Origin: Dyella caseinilytica
GTDB taxonomy: Bacteria; Pseudomonadota; Gammaproteobacteria; Xanthomonadales; Rhodanobacteraceae
Direction: 5' to 3'
DNA: 64,000 nt
Assembly (NCBI RefSeq): GCF_016865235.1
Contig: NZ_CP064030.1
Location: forward strand, 2,914,001-2,978,000
This document shows, in pieces, positions 53,435 through 61,514 of this stretch (positions are counted from its first letter, which is position 1; every line of letters starts with the position of its first letter). A program made the translations under genes and the position numbers. The notes under the pieces are model-generated. The model did no database searches, was not told the DNA's origin, and was given only the letters and a program-made list of their open reading frames with translations.

Positions 53435-53758
53435 TCAGCCTCCGCGCAGCCTCAGCACAAGATGAAGTGTGGATTCCTTCTGGATGTTGTAATCACTCAG
53501 CGTCCTGCCATCTTCCAATTGCTTTCCAGCAAAAATGAGTCGCTGCTGATCGGGCGGGATGCCTTCCTTGTCTTGAATGACGGCTTTGACATTTTCGATG
53601 GTGTCACTGGGCTCAACTTCCAAGGTGATGGTCTTGCCAGTAAGCGTCTTGACGAAAATCTGCATTGCCATTGCCGAGATGGGAAAGCCAGAGGCTGTCA
53701 CCACCAGCAGCGCGAGCAAGCACGACATCCAGCGAGCACGATATTTTCGGGTATTCAT
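53435..53758 (-). CDS. Exported ubiquitin (signal peptide fused to full-length ubiquitin)
   Basis: 107 residues. Residues 1-31 are a Sec signal peptide: basic start (MNTRKYRAR), hydrophobic core (CLLALLVVTASG) and a cleavage site AMA before Met32. Residues 32-107 are a complete 76-residue ubiquitin, starting MQIFVKTLTGK and ending LRLRGG followed directly by a stop. Against animal ubiquitin I see one difference, Lys29 to Val. The other lysines (6, 11, 27, 33, 48, 63) and the Leu8-Ile44-His68-Val70 surface are intact. Cleavage after AMA would release a native N-terminus, and the free Gly-Gly needs no processing. By my count the 76 codons are 50% GC (115/228) with GC3 62%, low for this window, with AGG, CTT and AAT codons; this suggests transfer from a eukaryote. 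GGAG is 8 nt upstream. No E1, E2 or E3 is nearby. Confidence 0.97.
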   Translation of the reverse strand: MNTRKYRARWMSCLLALLVVTASGFPISAMAMQIFVKTLTGKTITLEVEPSDTIENVKAVIQDKEGIPPDQQRLIFAGKQLEDGRTLSDYNIQKESTLHLVLRLRGG

Positions 53759-53784
53759 GGCTATGCTCCGGTATGAAGAAGTAA

Positions 53785-54909
53785 CTACTGCGCCACGGTT
53801 ATGCCACTCGGTTCACTGCCGAGCGCACCCTGGCTAGCGCTTCCGAAATCGCTAAAGACCTGACACTGGCCGTTTGCCGGATTGACGGTAAAGACCGCGC
53901 CATCGCCGTTCGTTCCCGCGTCGCTATCGGATACACCAATCAGGCCGCTGGGCAGCCATGCCAGTTCATACGGCGCCACGCCAGTTACCGTAGCTCCCGC
54001 ACTATTTGTGCAACTCAAGCTGCTGACCAACGTACGGTTACCCGTTGAGGGATCGACTTGTATGACAGCGCCACCACCGCCGGCACTGAGCTCCTGCACC
54101 AGTACGAAGATCTGCTCCGTGGGACTCACTATCACGCCGTATGGCGTCGATTGCGGATTGGCATCGACCCAGCCTTGAGCGCTATTGCCAAAGTCGCTGA
54201 GCACTGCGCGAACACCGGTGGCTGGATTCACCGAAAAAAGTTCGCCCTGACCGTTGGTCCCGGCACTGCCATCGGCAACCAGCACCGTTGTACCAAGCAA
54301 GCCGAGCAGCCCGGGGTAATAGGCCAGGCTATCAGGATACTGTCCCTGCGGACCGGTGCTGTCCCCAAAATCGGTAAGCACCGTGCGATTGCCAGATGCG
54401 TCCACCGAGAAAATGGCACCCTGGCCGTTGGTGCCAGCAAACGGATCCACTGCCAGGACAATGCCCGAATTCAAAAGGCCAGGAATGACCGGAATGGGCA
54501 AAACAGCTACCGGGTCCTCGCCAAGCGTCCCTTGTGCGCTATTGCCAAAATCACTCAACAAGGTTCTGTTACCTGTCGTAGGGTCGATTTGGAAAAGCGC
54601 GCCTTGCTGTCCTGTACCAGCGCTGCCATCAGTCACCAGCACCGAAGCCGGGCTCAACAAGCCCAGCAACTGTCCCGGCAACCACGCTATACCAGCAGGA
54701 TCAACGCCCGTCGCACCCTGGCTGCTGTTGCCAAAATCACTGAACAGCGTGCGGGTGCCAGCGTTTTGATCGACGACAAAAAGCGCTCCTTGCGCATTGG
54801 TGCCTGCTTCCTGGTCGATAACGAGCACATTGCCTGTACTGATGGAATCGGCCGAAGCGGCTCCGGCAAACCCCATCAATAGCATCAAGGTAAGAAGCTT
54901 TCGTTTCAT
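53785..54909 (-). CDS. Secreted six-repeat protein, likely beta-propeller, upstream of the ubiquitin gene
   Basis: 374 residues with a signal peptide (MKRKLLTLMLLMGFAGAASA). The rest is about six repeats of 50-65 residues built on D-x-x-AGTNGQGALFxVDP, TGNRTLLSDFGNSAQG and a hydrophobic LLGLLG stretch; the fifth is degenerate. The repeat number and strand pattern suggest a six-bladed propeller. AGGTGG is 5 nt before ATG 54909; GTG 54918 is an alternative. The ubiquitin gene starts 26 bp after its stop on the same strand, so the two are likely cotranscribed. No catalytic motif is recognised. Confidence 0.8.
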   Translation of the reverse strand: MKRKLLTLMLLMGFAGAASADSISTGNVLVIDQEAGTNAQGALFVVDQNAGTRTLFSDFGNSSQGATGVDPAGIAWLPGQLLGLLSPASVLVTDGSAGTGQQGALFQIDPTTGNRTLLSDFGNSAQGTLGEDPVAVLPIPVIPGLLNSGIVLAVDPFAGTNGQGAIFSVDASGNRTVLTDFGDSTGPQGQYPDSLAYYPGLLGLLGTTVLVADGSAGTNGQGELFSVNPATGVRAVLSDFGNSAQGWVDANPQSTPYGVIVSPTEQIFVLVQELSAGGGGAVIQVDPSTGNRTLVSSLSCTNSAGATVTGVAPYELAWLPSGLIGVSDSDAGTNGDGAVFTVNPANGQCQVFSDFGSASQGALGSEPSGITVAQ

Positions 54910-54918
54910 GTCAGCCAC

Positions 54919-55252
54919 CTGTATGCGTGGAATGTCGATAAATGCATGCCGTCCACAGACGTGTCACGTCCGCGGGTAGTGTTCCAAGCGATAAGCCGTC
55001 GAAATTCGAATCGCCTAAGCAAGGCGAGCGCGTTACGCGAAAGACCGCGTCATAGCCAATAAATTAACGGGGACAGAGTCGAAACACGCGCACCCGGCGC
55101 GTAGATACGCTCGCTGCTGTCAATGGCCGGTGAAGTAAAAAGATTTCATCAGCATCGTTTCGCATATGTCAGGAACAATCTGCTTAAGCCACGTGCTAAG
55201 AGACGAAATCCAGCACTTGAACCATCATGGACAATGATGCTTCTGTTCGCAC
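54919..55252. other. Intergenic region, about 330 bp, upstream of the propeller-ubiquitin unit
   Basis: No gene is supported. It must contain the promoter of the propeller-ubiquitin unit. No clear sigma-70 boxes or repeats are recognised by eye. Confidence 0.4.
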
Positions 55253-56773
55253 TTACGTGAGAGTTCCACGCTTTTTGTCCATGCCATTCGAAGCAGGTGG
55301 AGGATCATTGGTGACAAGACCCACCACTTCCACGCGATTTCTTCCCTTGCGCTTGGCGACATAAAGCGCGCGGTCAGCCGCATCGAGCAAATCCATAGGA
55401 TCCATCGGCATATCAGGCGTCTGTGTAGCAACACCAATGCTCACTGTCACCCGTCCATGAGGACCGTCCGGATGCACGATTTGCAGGCGCTCGATGGCGG
55501 CCATCAATCGCCGCGCAACATCCAGCGCCGTCTCGGCAGGCGTGTCGACAAGCACCACTACAAACTCTTCGCCGCCATAGCGGGCGACCAGATCCCGAGC
55601 CCGTACCTGGCTGCCACTGAGGGCGCAGGCGACCTTGACCAGGCAGGCATCGCCGGAAATATGGCCAAGGCTGTCGTTGTACTGCTTGAAGAAATCGATA
55701 TCGATCATCAACACGGAACAGTAACTGCCATCGCGCTTGCCTTCCTCCAATGCTTCACGCAAGCGCGTGTCCAGCGTCACCCGGTTGGCGATGCCCGTAA
55801 GCGGATCCCGTCCTACCTGCTGCTCAAGACGCAAAGCACTGAGATCAACAGCTCGCTGCATATCCATATGGCGGCTTTGGATGAATGCGACACGCAGCCC
55901 ATAGAACAGCACGGACGCACACGCCACCAGCAGGCCAGGCAGGAAGCTGATGCGCGATGCGCTGACCCCCAGCATCACCACCATCATCGACAGGATGATC
56001 GGCGCAAACGAGGCAATGGTTTGCGACACGGTCAGCGACGGGTGAAATGCGCGCAACCAGCGTGGTGGCTGGCGCATGGCCACCAGCACCAGCAACGCAT
56101 GCGGGATATCGATCAATGAACCCGCCCACCAGGGAAGGCCGTGCAATTCGACGCGGTTGTAGATAGTGGCGACGATAGCATTGACCAACAGATACGAAGC
56201 GGCTGCGTAATAGAAGAAACGCCACCGAAAGCTGCGCGTGCCAAAGAACCGCAGGATCGCCATGAACGCCATCGAAAAATCAATCGCATCCGCGAGATAG
56301 ATCACCACGTAAATGCTGGATGGATTGGACGCCAGCGGACCGCTGAGCAGCTTGGTGAAGAACTGGTACACCAGCACCGCCACCATGCATGACAAGGCCA
56401 GATCCAGCATCGCCACCGTACGTGGTTCGTTCCGCACGAACGAGCGCGTCACCATGAACATGCACGGGATCACGTAGAGGCCGGAGAAAACGGTCGCCAT
56501 CGCGGCGAGATATCCGCTCTTGTCGCCCCAGATCAGCGCAAGCACGTTGGTGCCAGCCCAGAGCATCTGCATGAGGACCATTAGCGCGAGCAGCAGCCAA
56601 GGCAGTCGAATGAGTGCGGGACTGCGACGGAATCGCATCGACACCGCCCAAAGGGCCGTGCACTGCACCGCCACGAGCATCACCTGAGGCCATACGTCCT
56701 GCGCGTGGCCGCTCCGGTTCGCCAGAACCAGATGGGCGATCAGCAGTAGAACGAGTATCCAAATAACGCGCAA
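55253..56773 (-). CDS. Membrane diguanylate cyclase (GGDEF), paralog 1
   Basis: 506 residues. Residues 1-320 contain about eight membrane helices with periplasmic motifs (SGHAQDVWPQV). Residues about 330-490 are a GGDEF domain: RDPLTGIANRVTLDTRL, DIDFFKQYNDSLGH and the active site RYGGEEFVVVL. It should make cyclic di-GMP. The start codon appears to be TTG 56773; the equivalent TTG exists in paralog 2. The two genes are tandem duplicates with similar upstream sequence, sharing most of their length. Confidence 0.9.
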   Translation of the reverse strand: MRVIWILVLLLIAHLVLANRSGHAQDVWPQVMLVAVQCTALWAVSMRFRRSPALIRLPWLLLALMVLMQMLWAGTNVLALIWGDKSGYLAAMATVFSGLYVIPCMFMVTRSFVRNEPRTVAMLDLALSCMVAVLVYQFFTKLLSGPLASNPSSIYVVIYLADAIDFSMAFMAILRFFGTRSFRWRFFYYAAASYLLVNAIVATIYNRVELHGLPWWAGSLIDIPHALLVLVAMRQPPRWLRAFHPSLTVSQTIASFAPIILSMMVVMLGVSASRISFLPGLLVACASVLFYGLRVAFIQSRHMDMQRAVDLSALRLEQQVGRDPLTGIANRVTLDTRLREALEEGKRDGSYCSVLMIDIDFFKQYNDSLGHISGDACLVKVACALSGSQVRARDLVARYGGEEFVVVLVDTPAETALDVARRLMAAIERLQIVHPDGPHGRVTVSIGVATQTPDMPMDPMDLLDAADRALYVAKRKGRNRVEVVGLVTNDPPPASNGMDKKRGTLT

Positions 56774-56819
56774 AGCAATGTCTCTCTATAAATCCTGACC
56801 GGGTCGTAGCGAGGTATCT

Positions 56820-56987
56820 ATGGACCAAAAGCGTCACACCAGCAGCCACGCCGCCCTGGCCCCTGCCCTTGGCATAACCCCCTCGACCAGAACGCAGTTC
56901 ACGCCCCATTCCTCCACCTGCGGCGGAACTTTGGCAAGTGCTCAATGTACGCCAAGCAAGTTACGAGCCTGCGGCCTTCAGATAGAC
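56820..56987 (+). pseudogene. Degenerate copy of the small ORF at 58545-58715
   Basis: Begins with ATG and MDQKRH exactly as at 58545, with GAGG 5 nt upstream. A 4-bp length difference within the next 14 codons shifts the frame, after which the other frame reads PWHNPLDQ and YAKQVTSLRPS, similar to PWHGYIVDQ and YTKQVTGLSPR of the intact copy. Either a broken small gene or duplicated non-coding upstream DNA of the two cyclase genes. Confidence 0.4.
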
Positions 56988-58546
56988 GCCCCGTCATTCG
57001 CCTTCCATTCGCCCGACGAAGACGGCAACGTCCGGGTGGTTTCACTCGCCACCACCACGCAGTTCCTGCCGCTACTCTTCGCTGCGTACAGCGCGCGGTC
57101 GGCTTCCTCCAATAGAGTAAGAGCATCCGCACGCATATTGGCGGTTTGCGTGCCGATTCCGATGCTCACCGTGATCCGTCCCTGGGGGCAACTGGCATGC
57201 ACAATCTGCAAGCGCTCAATGGACGCCATCAGCCGCCGCGCCACTTCCAACGCCGTTTCCACAGGCGTGTTGGCCAGCACGACGACAAACTCCTCGCCGC
57301 CGTAGCGCGCAACCAGATCGCCGGGGCGCAGCTGGCTGCTGCTTAGTGCACAAGCCACCTTGACCAGGCAGGCATCGCCTGCCACGTGACCGAGGCTATC
57401 GTTGTACTGTTTGAAGAAATCGATATCGATCATCAGCAACGAGCAATAGCCGCCGCTGCGCCGACCGTCTTCCAGCGCCTCATGCAAGCGAGTGTCCAAT
57501 GCGGCACGATTGGCGATGCCGGTGAGTGGATCGCGTCCGACCTGTTGCTCCAGTCGCCACGCGCTCTGGTCGACGGCGCGCTGCATATCCATGTGCTGGC
57601 TCTGGATAACCGCCACACGCAGCCCATAGAACAAGACGGATGCACAAGCTGTCACCAGGCCGGCTAAAAAACTGATCCGCGACATGCTGATGCCGAGCAT
57701 CACCACCATCATCGACAAGATCATCGGCGCAAATGACGCGATCGTTTGCGATACCGAAAGCGTGGGGTGGTAGGCGCGCAACCAGCGCGGCGGCTGACGG
57801 AGAGTCACCAGCATAAGCAACGCATACGAAATGTCGACCATCGAGCCGATCCACCATGGCAGACCGCGCAATTCGAGGCGATTGTAAATGTACGCCACGA
57901 TCGCATTGGCCAACAAATAGGTACTGGCCGCGTAGTAGAAAAAACGCCAACGGAAACTACGCGCGCCAAACATGCGCAGTATCACCATCGCTGACAGCGA
58001 AAAGTCGACCGCATCGGCGTGATGGATCACCAGATAGATACTGGAAGGATCGGACGCCAGCGGACCGCTCGCCAATTGCGTGATGAATCGGTACAACAAC
58101 ACCGCCACCACGCACGACAGAGTCAGGTCCAGCATCGCGATAGAACGCGGCTCATGCTGGCCAAAGGAGCGCGTTATCATGAACATGCAAGGGATCATGT
58201 ACAGGGCGGAAAACACGATACCGATGGCAGTGAGATAGCCGCCTTTGTCGCCCAGGATCGTCGTGAGCAGGTTGATGATCGCCCACAGCACCTGCATGAG
58301 GGCTGCAAGAGCCAGCAATAGCCATGGCAGCCGGATCAGCGGTGGACTGCGCTGGTAGCGGGTAAACACGCACCATACCGCCGTCCCTTGCACCGCGATC
58401 ATGGTCAGTTGCGGCAACACATCCTGCGCATGGCCGCTCCAGTAGGCGAGCACCGGATGCAGGATCAGCAACAGAACCATTAGCCAGACAACGCGCAAAC
58501 GAATGTCCCCCTTAAATCCGGACGAGAGCGACAACAAGGTAGCCAT
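56978..58546 (-). CDS. Membrane diguanylate cyclase (GGDEF), paralog 2
   Basis: 522 residues if it starts at ATG 58546, or 506 from TTG 58498, the position that matches the start of paralog 1 and has GGGGG 8 nt upstream. Multi-helix N-terminal membrane region, then GGDEF domain with RDPLTGIANRAALDTRLHEA, DIDFFKQYNDSLGH and RYGGEEFVVVL. Very similar to paralog 1 throughout, including the SGHAQDVLPQ and SVSQTIASFAPMILSMMVVM segments. Signal sensed is unknown. Confidence 0.9.
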   Translation of the reverse strand: MATLLSLSSGFKGDIRLRVVWLMVLLLILHPVLAYWSGHAQDVLPQLTMIAVQGTAVWCVFTRYQRSPPLIRLPWLLLALAALMQVLWAIINLLTTILGDKGGYLTAIGIVFSALYMIPCMFMITRSFGQHEPRSIAMLDLTLSCVVAVLLYRFITQLASGPLASDPSSIYLVIHHADAVDFSLSAMVILRMFGARSFRWRFFYYAASTYLLANAIVAYIYNRLELRGLPWWIGSMVDISYALLMLVTLRQPPRWLRAYHPTLSVSQTIASFAPMILSMMVVMLGISMSRISFLAGLVTACASVLFYGLRVAVIQSQHMDMQRAVDQSAWRLEQQVGRDPLTGIANRAALDTRLHEALEDGRRSGGYCSLLMIDIDFFKQYNDSLGHVAGDACLVKVACALSSSQLRPGDLVARYGGEEFVVVLANTPVETALEVARRLMASIERLQIVHASCPQGRITVSIGIGTQTANMRADALTLLEEADRALYAAKSSGRNCVVVASETTRTLPSSSGEWKANDGASI

Positions 58547-58715
58547 GGACCAAAAGCGTCACATCGATGCCACCCGTCATGCCCATGCCCCTTCCCCATG
58601 GCATGGTTACATCGTCGATCAGGACGATGGTCAAGCTCAATCCCTGCCTCTCAGGCAAGAGCACTGGCAAGCCCTTGCGTACACCAAGCAAGTTACAGGC
58701 CTTTCCCCCAGGTAA
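58545..58715 (+). CDS. Possible small protein (56 aa) divergent from the cyclase gene
   Basis: 56 residues beginning MDQKRHIDATRHAHA and ending KQVTGLSPR, with AAGG 5 nt before the ATG. It overlaps the 5' end of the cyclase reading frame by only 2 bp, through a CCATGG that gives an ATG on each strand. The same start and binding site are kept in the duplicated region at 56820. It is His- and Gln-rich and has no recognised family. Coding status is uncertain. Confidence 0.35.
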   Translation: MDQKRHIDATRHAHAPSPWHGYIVDQDDGQAQSLPLRQEHWQALAYTKQVTGLSPR

Positions 58716-58885
58716 GCCATCTGCCACGCTGCACTCGCTTGGCCACGGACGGGCACGGCCATTGCATGCCTGTCAGGGTTTGACGGCAGCCAACGTGGCC
58801 AGGGACGTTCATGGGACACTAGCGCTACCGTGTCCGCGGACCCGTGGCTGAAGCCGTTTTGCACCACAATGAATCAGGGGGATTC
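58716..58885. other. Intergenic region ahead of the DRE-TIM-like gene
   Basis: With the doubtful small ORF before it, this makes about 340 bp without a certain gene. It must hold the promoter of the gene at 58886. Nothing else is recognised. Confidence 0.4.
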
Positions 58886-60244
58886 ATGTCGTCGACGCAA
58901 GCACTGGACCATGCCCGAGCCATCCTGGCGACGGCCGATGCAAAGCTGGACAAGCTACGGGCTATCGAGCCCTATTTGATTGACCTTTCATTGCGCGAAA
59001 ATCCGGTCGGCTCCAATGTCGGCCAGACCCTGCGCGACAAGCTGGGCATTCTGCCCAAGCTGCGCGAATTCGGTTTCCAGAACATCTCGTTGGGCACGCT
59101 CGATTACGCCATCCCTGACGAGCTGGAAGTCGATGACGACTTCATGATGTATCTGCGTGACAACCACGTGGACTTGACCGGCTGCTTTGCATTTACCGCA
59201 ATGGGTATCGCGGCAACCGATGGGAGCTTTACGCCCGACCCCTCCCAGCTGAAGCTGAAAGCCTACGGCGTGCCCAACACCGTGCATGAGATCTATCTCA
59301 GCAAGCAAGGCATGCAGGGCGTTTACGACTTTGAGACGCTGCGGCGCAGCCTGCCCGTCAGCATCCGCTGGCTGCACGACAATCTGCGCGGCGATCATGG
59401 CGGCCCGCCTCGTATCCTGATCAACATCGTCGACGGCTGCGATGCGTTCTCCAGCAACCTGGAGCAGACCTGCGAGATCCTTGCTCTGCTTGCCCAGCTC
59501 CCGATCGAAGGCATGACCTTCGAGGATGATCGCGGCACCTTCCTGCCCTTTCAGGTGGGCGCTTATGTGGCCGTTGCACGAAGCCTACTTCCACCACCGT
59601 TCAAGATCCTGGTGCATATCCACGGTGGTGGCGGCTTCGAGAATGCGTCGGTGATCGAGGCTCTGCTCAGCGGCGCGGACGGTATCTGGGGTGGTTTACC
59701 TAAGCGTGCCGCGATCATCGGCCATGCCTCCATCGGCGAACTGCTGGCGAACCTGTCACGCATCGGCAACCCGCATGTGCAGCGCTACCAGATGGGCGAA
59801 CTGCTGCCACTCGCCACCGCGTTTCAGTGGCTGGACGAAAAGGGCCCGGTGCCCGACGACTTGCCTGTGCTGGGTCACAACGCCTACCGCATGACCTTCA
59901 GCGGATTTCAGCAACGCAGGGACCGCTTCATGGATCTGCCACCGGAGGCTATCGGTGGTCGCTATGGTTATCGTGTCTGTGCGTTGATCAGCGATCCACC
60001 AGTGATCGCCGGCCGCCTCGCGGAAGTCACCGGATTACCCACGGACGATTTTCCCGACGATGTCCTGCAGCAGATGATTCGTCTGATGCGTCGCGATCTG
60101 CGCACCGGGCGACGGATCGACTATGACAAGCCCGATGTGCTGTTGGAACTCTATGCGCGAGCCAAGGTGTTCTGCGGACACCATCGCCCGCATACGCACG
60201 CAACCCATCACGCGATCGCTGATGCCTCAACCGAGGCCAAGTGA
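58886..60244 (+). CDS. DRE-TIM metallolyase-like (HMG-CoA lyase/isopropylmalate synthase superfamily) protein
   Basis: 452 residues. It has a TIM-barrel pattern with a first-strand motif IDLSLRENPVGSNVG (where the superfamily has D-x-x-LRDG), LREFGFQNISLGTLD, FEDDRGTFLPFQV, and the metal-binding HxH in LVHIHGGGGFENASVIEALL followed by SGADGIWGGLPKRAA, as in pyruvate-type carboxyltransferase enzymes. The C-terminal part is unlike the known enzymes and ends in a His-rich tail (CGHHRPHTHATHH). AGGGGG is 5 nt before the ATG. Substrate unknown. A PAS-GGDEF gene follows after 48 bp. Confidence 0.75.
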   Translation: MSSTQALDHARAILATADAKLDKLRAIEPYLIDLSLRENPVGSNVGQTLRDKLGILPKLREFGFQNISLGTLDYAIPDELEVDDDFMMYLRDNHVDLTGCFAFTAMGIAATDGSFTPDPSQLKLKAYGVPNTVHEIYLSKQGMQGVYDFETLRRSLPVSIRWLHDNLRGDHGGPPRILINIVDGCDAFSSNLEQTCEILALLAQLPIEGMTFEDDRGTFLPFQVGAYVAVARSLLPPPFKILVHIHGGGGFENASVIEALLSGADGIWGGLPKRAAIIGHASIGELLANLSRIGNPHVQRYQMGELLPLATAFQWLDEKGPVPDDLPVLGHNAYRMTFSGFQQRRDRFMDLPPEAIGGRYGYRVCALISDPPVIAGRLAEVTGLPTDDFPDDVLQQMIRLMRRDLRTGRRIDYDKPDVLLELYARAKVFCGHHRPHTHATHHAIADASTEAK

Positions 60245-60292
60245 GCTTCGCTCGACCACCTCATCCAACCGTTTAACCATGGAATCCGTACG

Positions 60293-61231
60293 ATGACCGC
60301 GATCGACACCAAGCTCGAACTGGATGGCGACACCTACAAGACCCTGCTCGAATCGACCCGTGCTATTCCTTGGAAGATCGACTGGAGCACCATGCAGTTC
60401 GCCTATATCGGCCCGCAAATCGAAGAACTGCTGGGCTGGGCACCGGAGAGCTGGCAAACCGTACAGGACTGGGCCGACCGCATCCACATCGAAGACCGCG
60501 ATTGGGCCGTGAACTTCTGCGTCGCGCAATCCAAGGCGGGCGTCGACCACGAAGCTGACTACCGCGCGATCAAAAAGAATGGCGAATACGTATGGATCCG
60601 CGACGTGGTGCATGTCGTTCGCAAGGACAATGGCGAAGTCGATTCGCTGGTCGGTTTCATGTTCGATATCAGCGAACGCAAGCGCACCGAAGAACAGCTC
60701 GCCGCGCTACGCCGCGAACTGGAAGAACTGTCTTTCAAGGATGGCCTGACCGGCGTCGCCAACCGCCGCCGCTTCGATACCGTGATGGAAACCGAGTGGA
60801 GCAACGCCTGCCGTTCCAAGCAGCCGATCTCCCTGCTGATGCTGGATATCGATTGCTTCAAGCAATACAACGACCACTACGGCCACCTGGAAGGCGACCA
60901 ATGTCTGAAACGCGTAGCCAAACTGGTGAGCTTGGCCGCCATGCGCCCGCGTGACTTTGCAGCTCGCTTCGGCGGCGAAGAATTCATCTTGCTGCTGCCC
61001 GATACCAACGAAAGCGGCGCATACAAAATCGCCTCACGTTGCCGCGATTTGATCGCCGGCGAACACATTCCGCACGAAGGCTCCGACGTCAGCAAATACC
61101 TCACCGTGAGCATCGGTCTTTGCACGGCCACACCCGATTGCGGTGATGAAGTGCGCGCGTTTATCGAGATGGCGGACAGGCGGATGTATCAGGCCAAGCA
61201 ACGGGGCAAGAATACGATTACGAATGATTGA
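60293..61231 (+). CDS. PAS-GGDEF diguanylate cyclase (soluble)
   Basis: 312 residues. Residues 15-130 are a PAS fold of PAS_3 type (YIGPQIEELLGWAPESWQTV, then EADYRAIKKNGEYVWIRDVV and GFMFDISERKR), followed by a short coiled coil and a GGDEF domain (DGLTGVANRRRFDTVME, DIDCFKQYNDHYGH, RFGGEEFILLLPD). No membrane segments. The active-site GGEEF is intact. Possibly cotranscribed with the DRE-TIM-like gene. Confidence 0.93.
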   Translation: MTAIDTKLELDGDTYKTLLESTRAIPWKIDWSTMQFAYIGPQIEELLGWAPESWQTVQDWADRIHIEDRDWAVNFCVAQSKAGVDHEADYRAIKKNGEYVWIRDVVHVVRKDNGEVDSLVGFMFDISERKRTEEQLAALRRELEELSFKDGLTGVANRRRFDTVMETEWSNACRSKQPISLLMLDIDCFKQYNDHYGHLEGDQCLKRVAKLVSLAAMRPRDFAARFGGEEFILLLPDTNESGAYKIASRCRDLIAGEHIPHEGSDVSKYLTVSIGLCTATPDCGDEVRAFIEMADRRMYQAKQRGKNTITND

Positions 61232-61460
61232 TATCCCGATGCTTTTTCAAAGCCCACAAGAGCGATGTAAAGAAATAATCCGAACCTGCAGTGGATCTAA
61301 AGTTTCTTCGAACGACTATCTGGATACCATCGCAAATAAAGCTCGAGACATTGAGCTAACCATCGCTCCCCAGCCAACTGCCTTGAATAGCATTCGAAGT
61401 TCGCTCCAGCTCTGATGAGCCGTATAACAATCTTTCGGATTCAACCAACAACGATCATAA

Positions 61461-61488
61461 AAAAGGGCCCTCAAAAGAGGGCCCTTTT
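61461..61488 (-). terminator. Rho-independent terminator after purA
   Basis: AAAAGGGCCCTC pairs perfectly with GAGGGCCCTTTT around AAAA; on the minus strand a T tract follows. It lies 27 bp after the purA stop and is symmetric enough to act from both sides, serving also the PAS-GGDEF transcript. Confidence 0.93.
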
Positions 61489-61514
61489 CGCAATGATTAT
61501 TCAATACCTGAAAC

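Noticed and set aside
53435..53758. Ubiquitin as sequencing contamination from a eukaryote
   Set aside because: It is continuous with a bacterial signal peptide, a binding site and bacterial genes on both sides, and it encodes a single unit rather than a polyubiquitin or ribosomal fusion.
53435..53758. Ubiquitin as a prokaryotic ubiquitin-like protein (Pup, TtuB, MoaD, ThiS type)
   Set aside because: It matches eukaryotic ubiquitin at 75 of 76 positions by my comparison; the bacterial relatives share only the fold.
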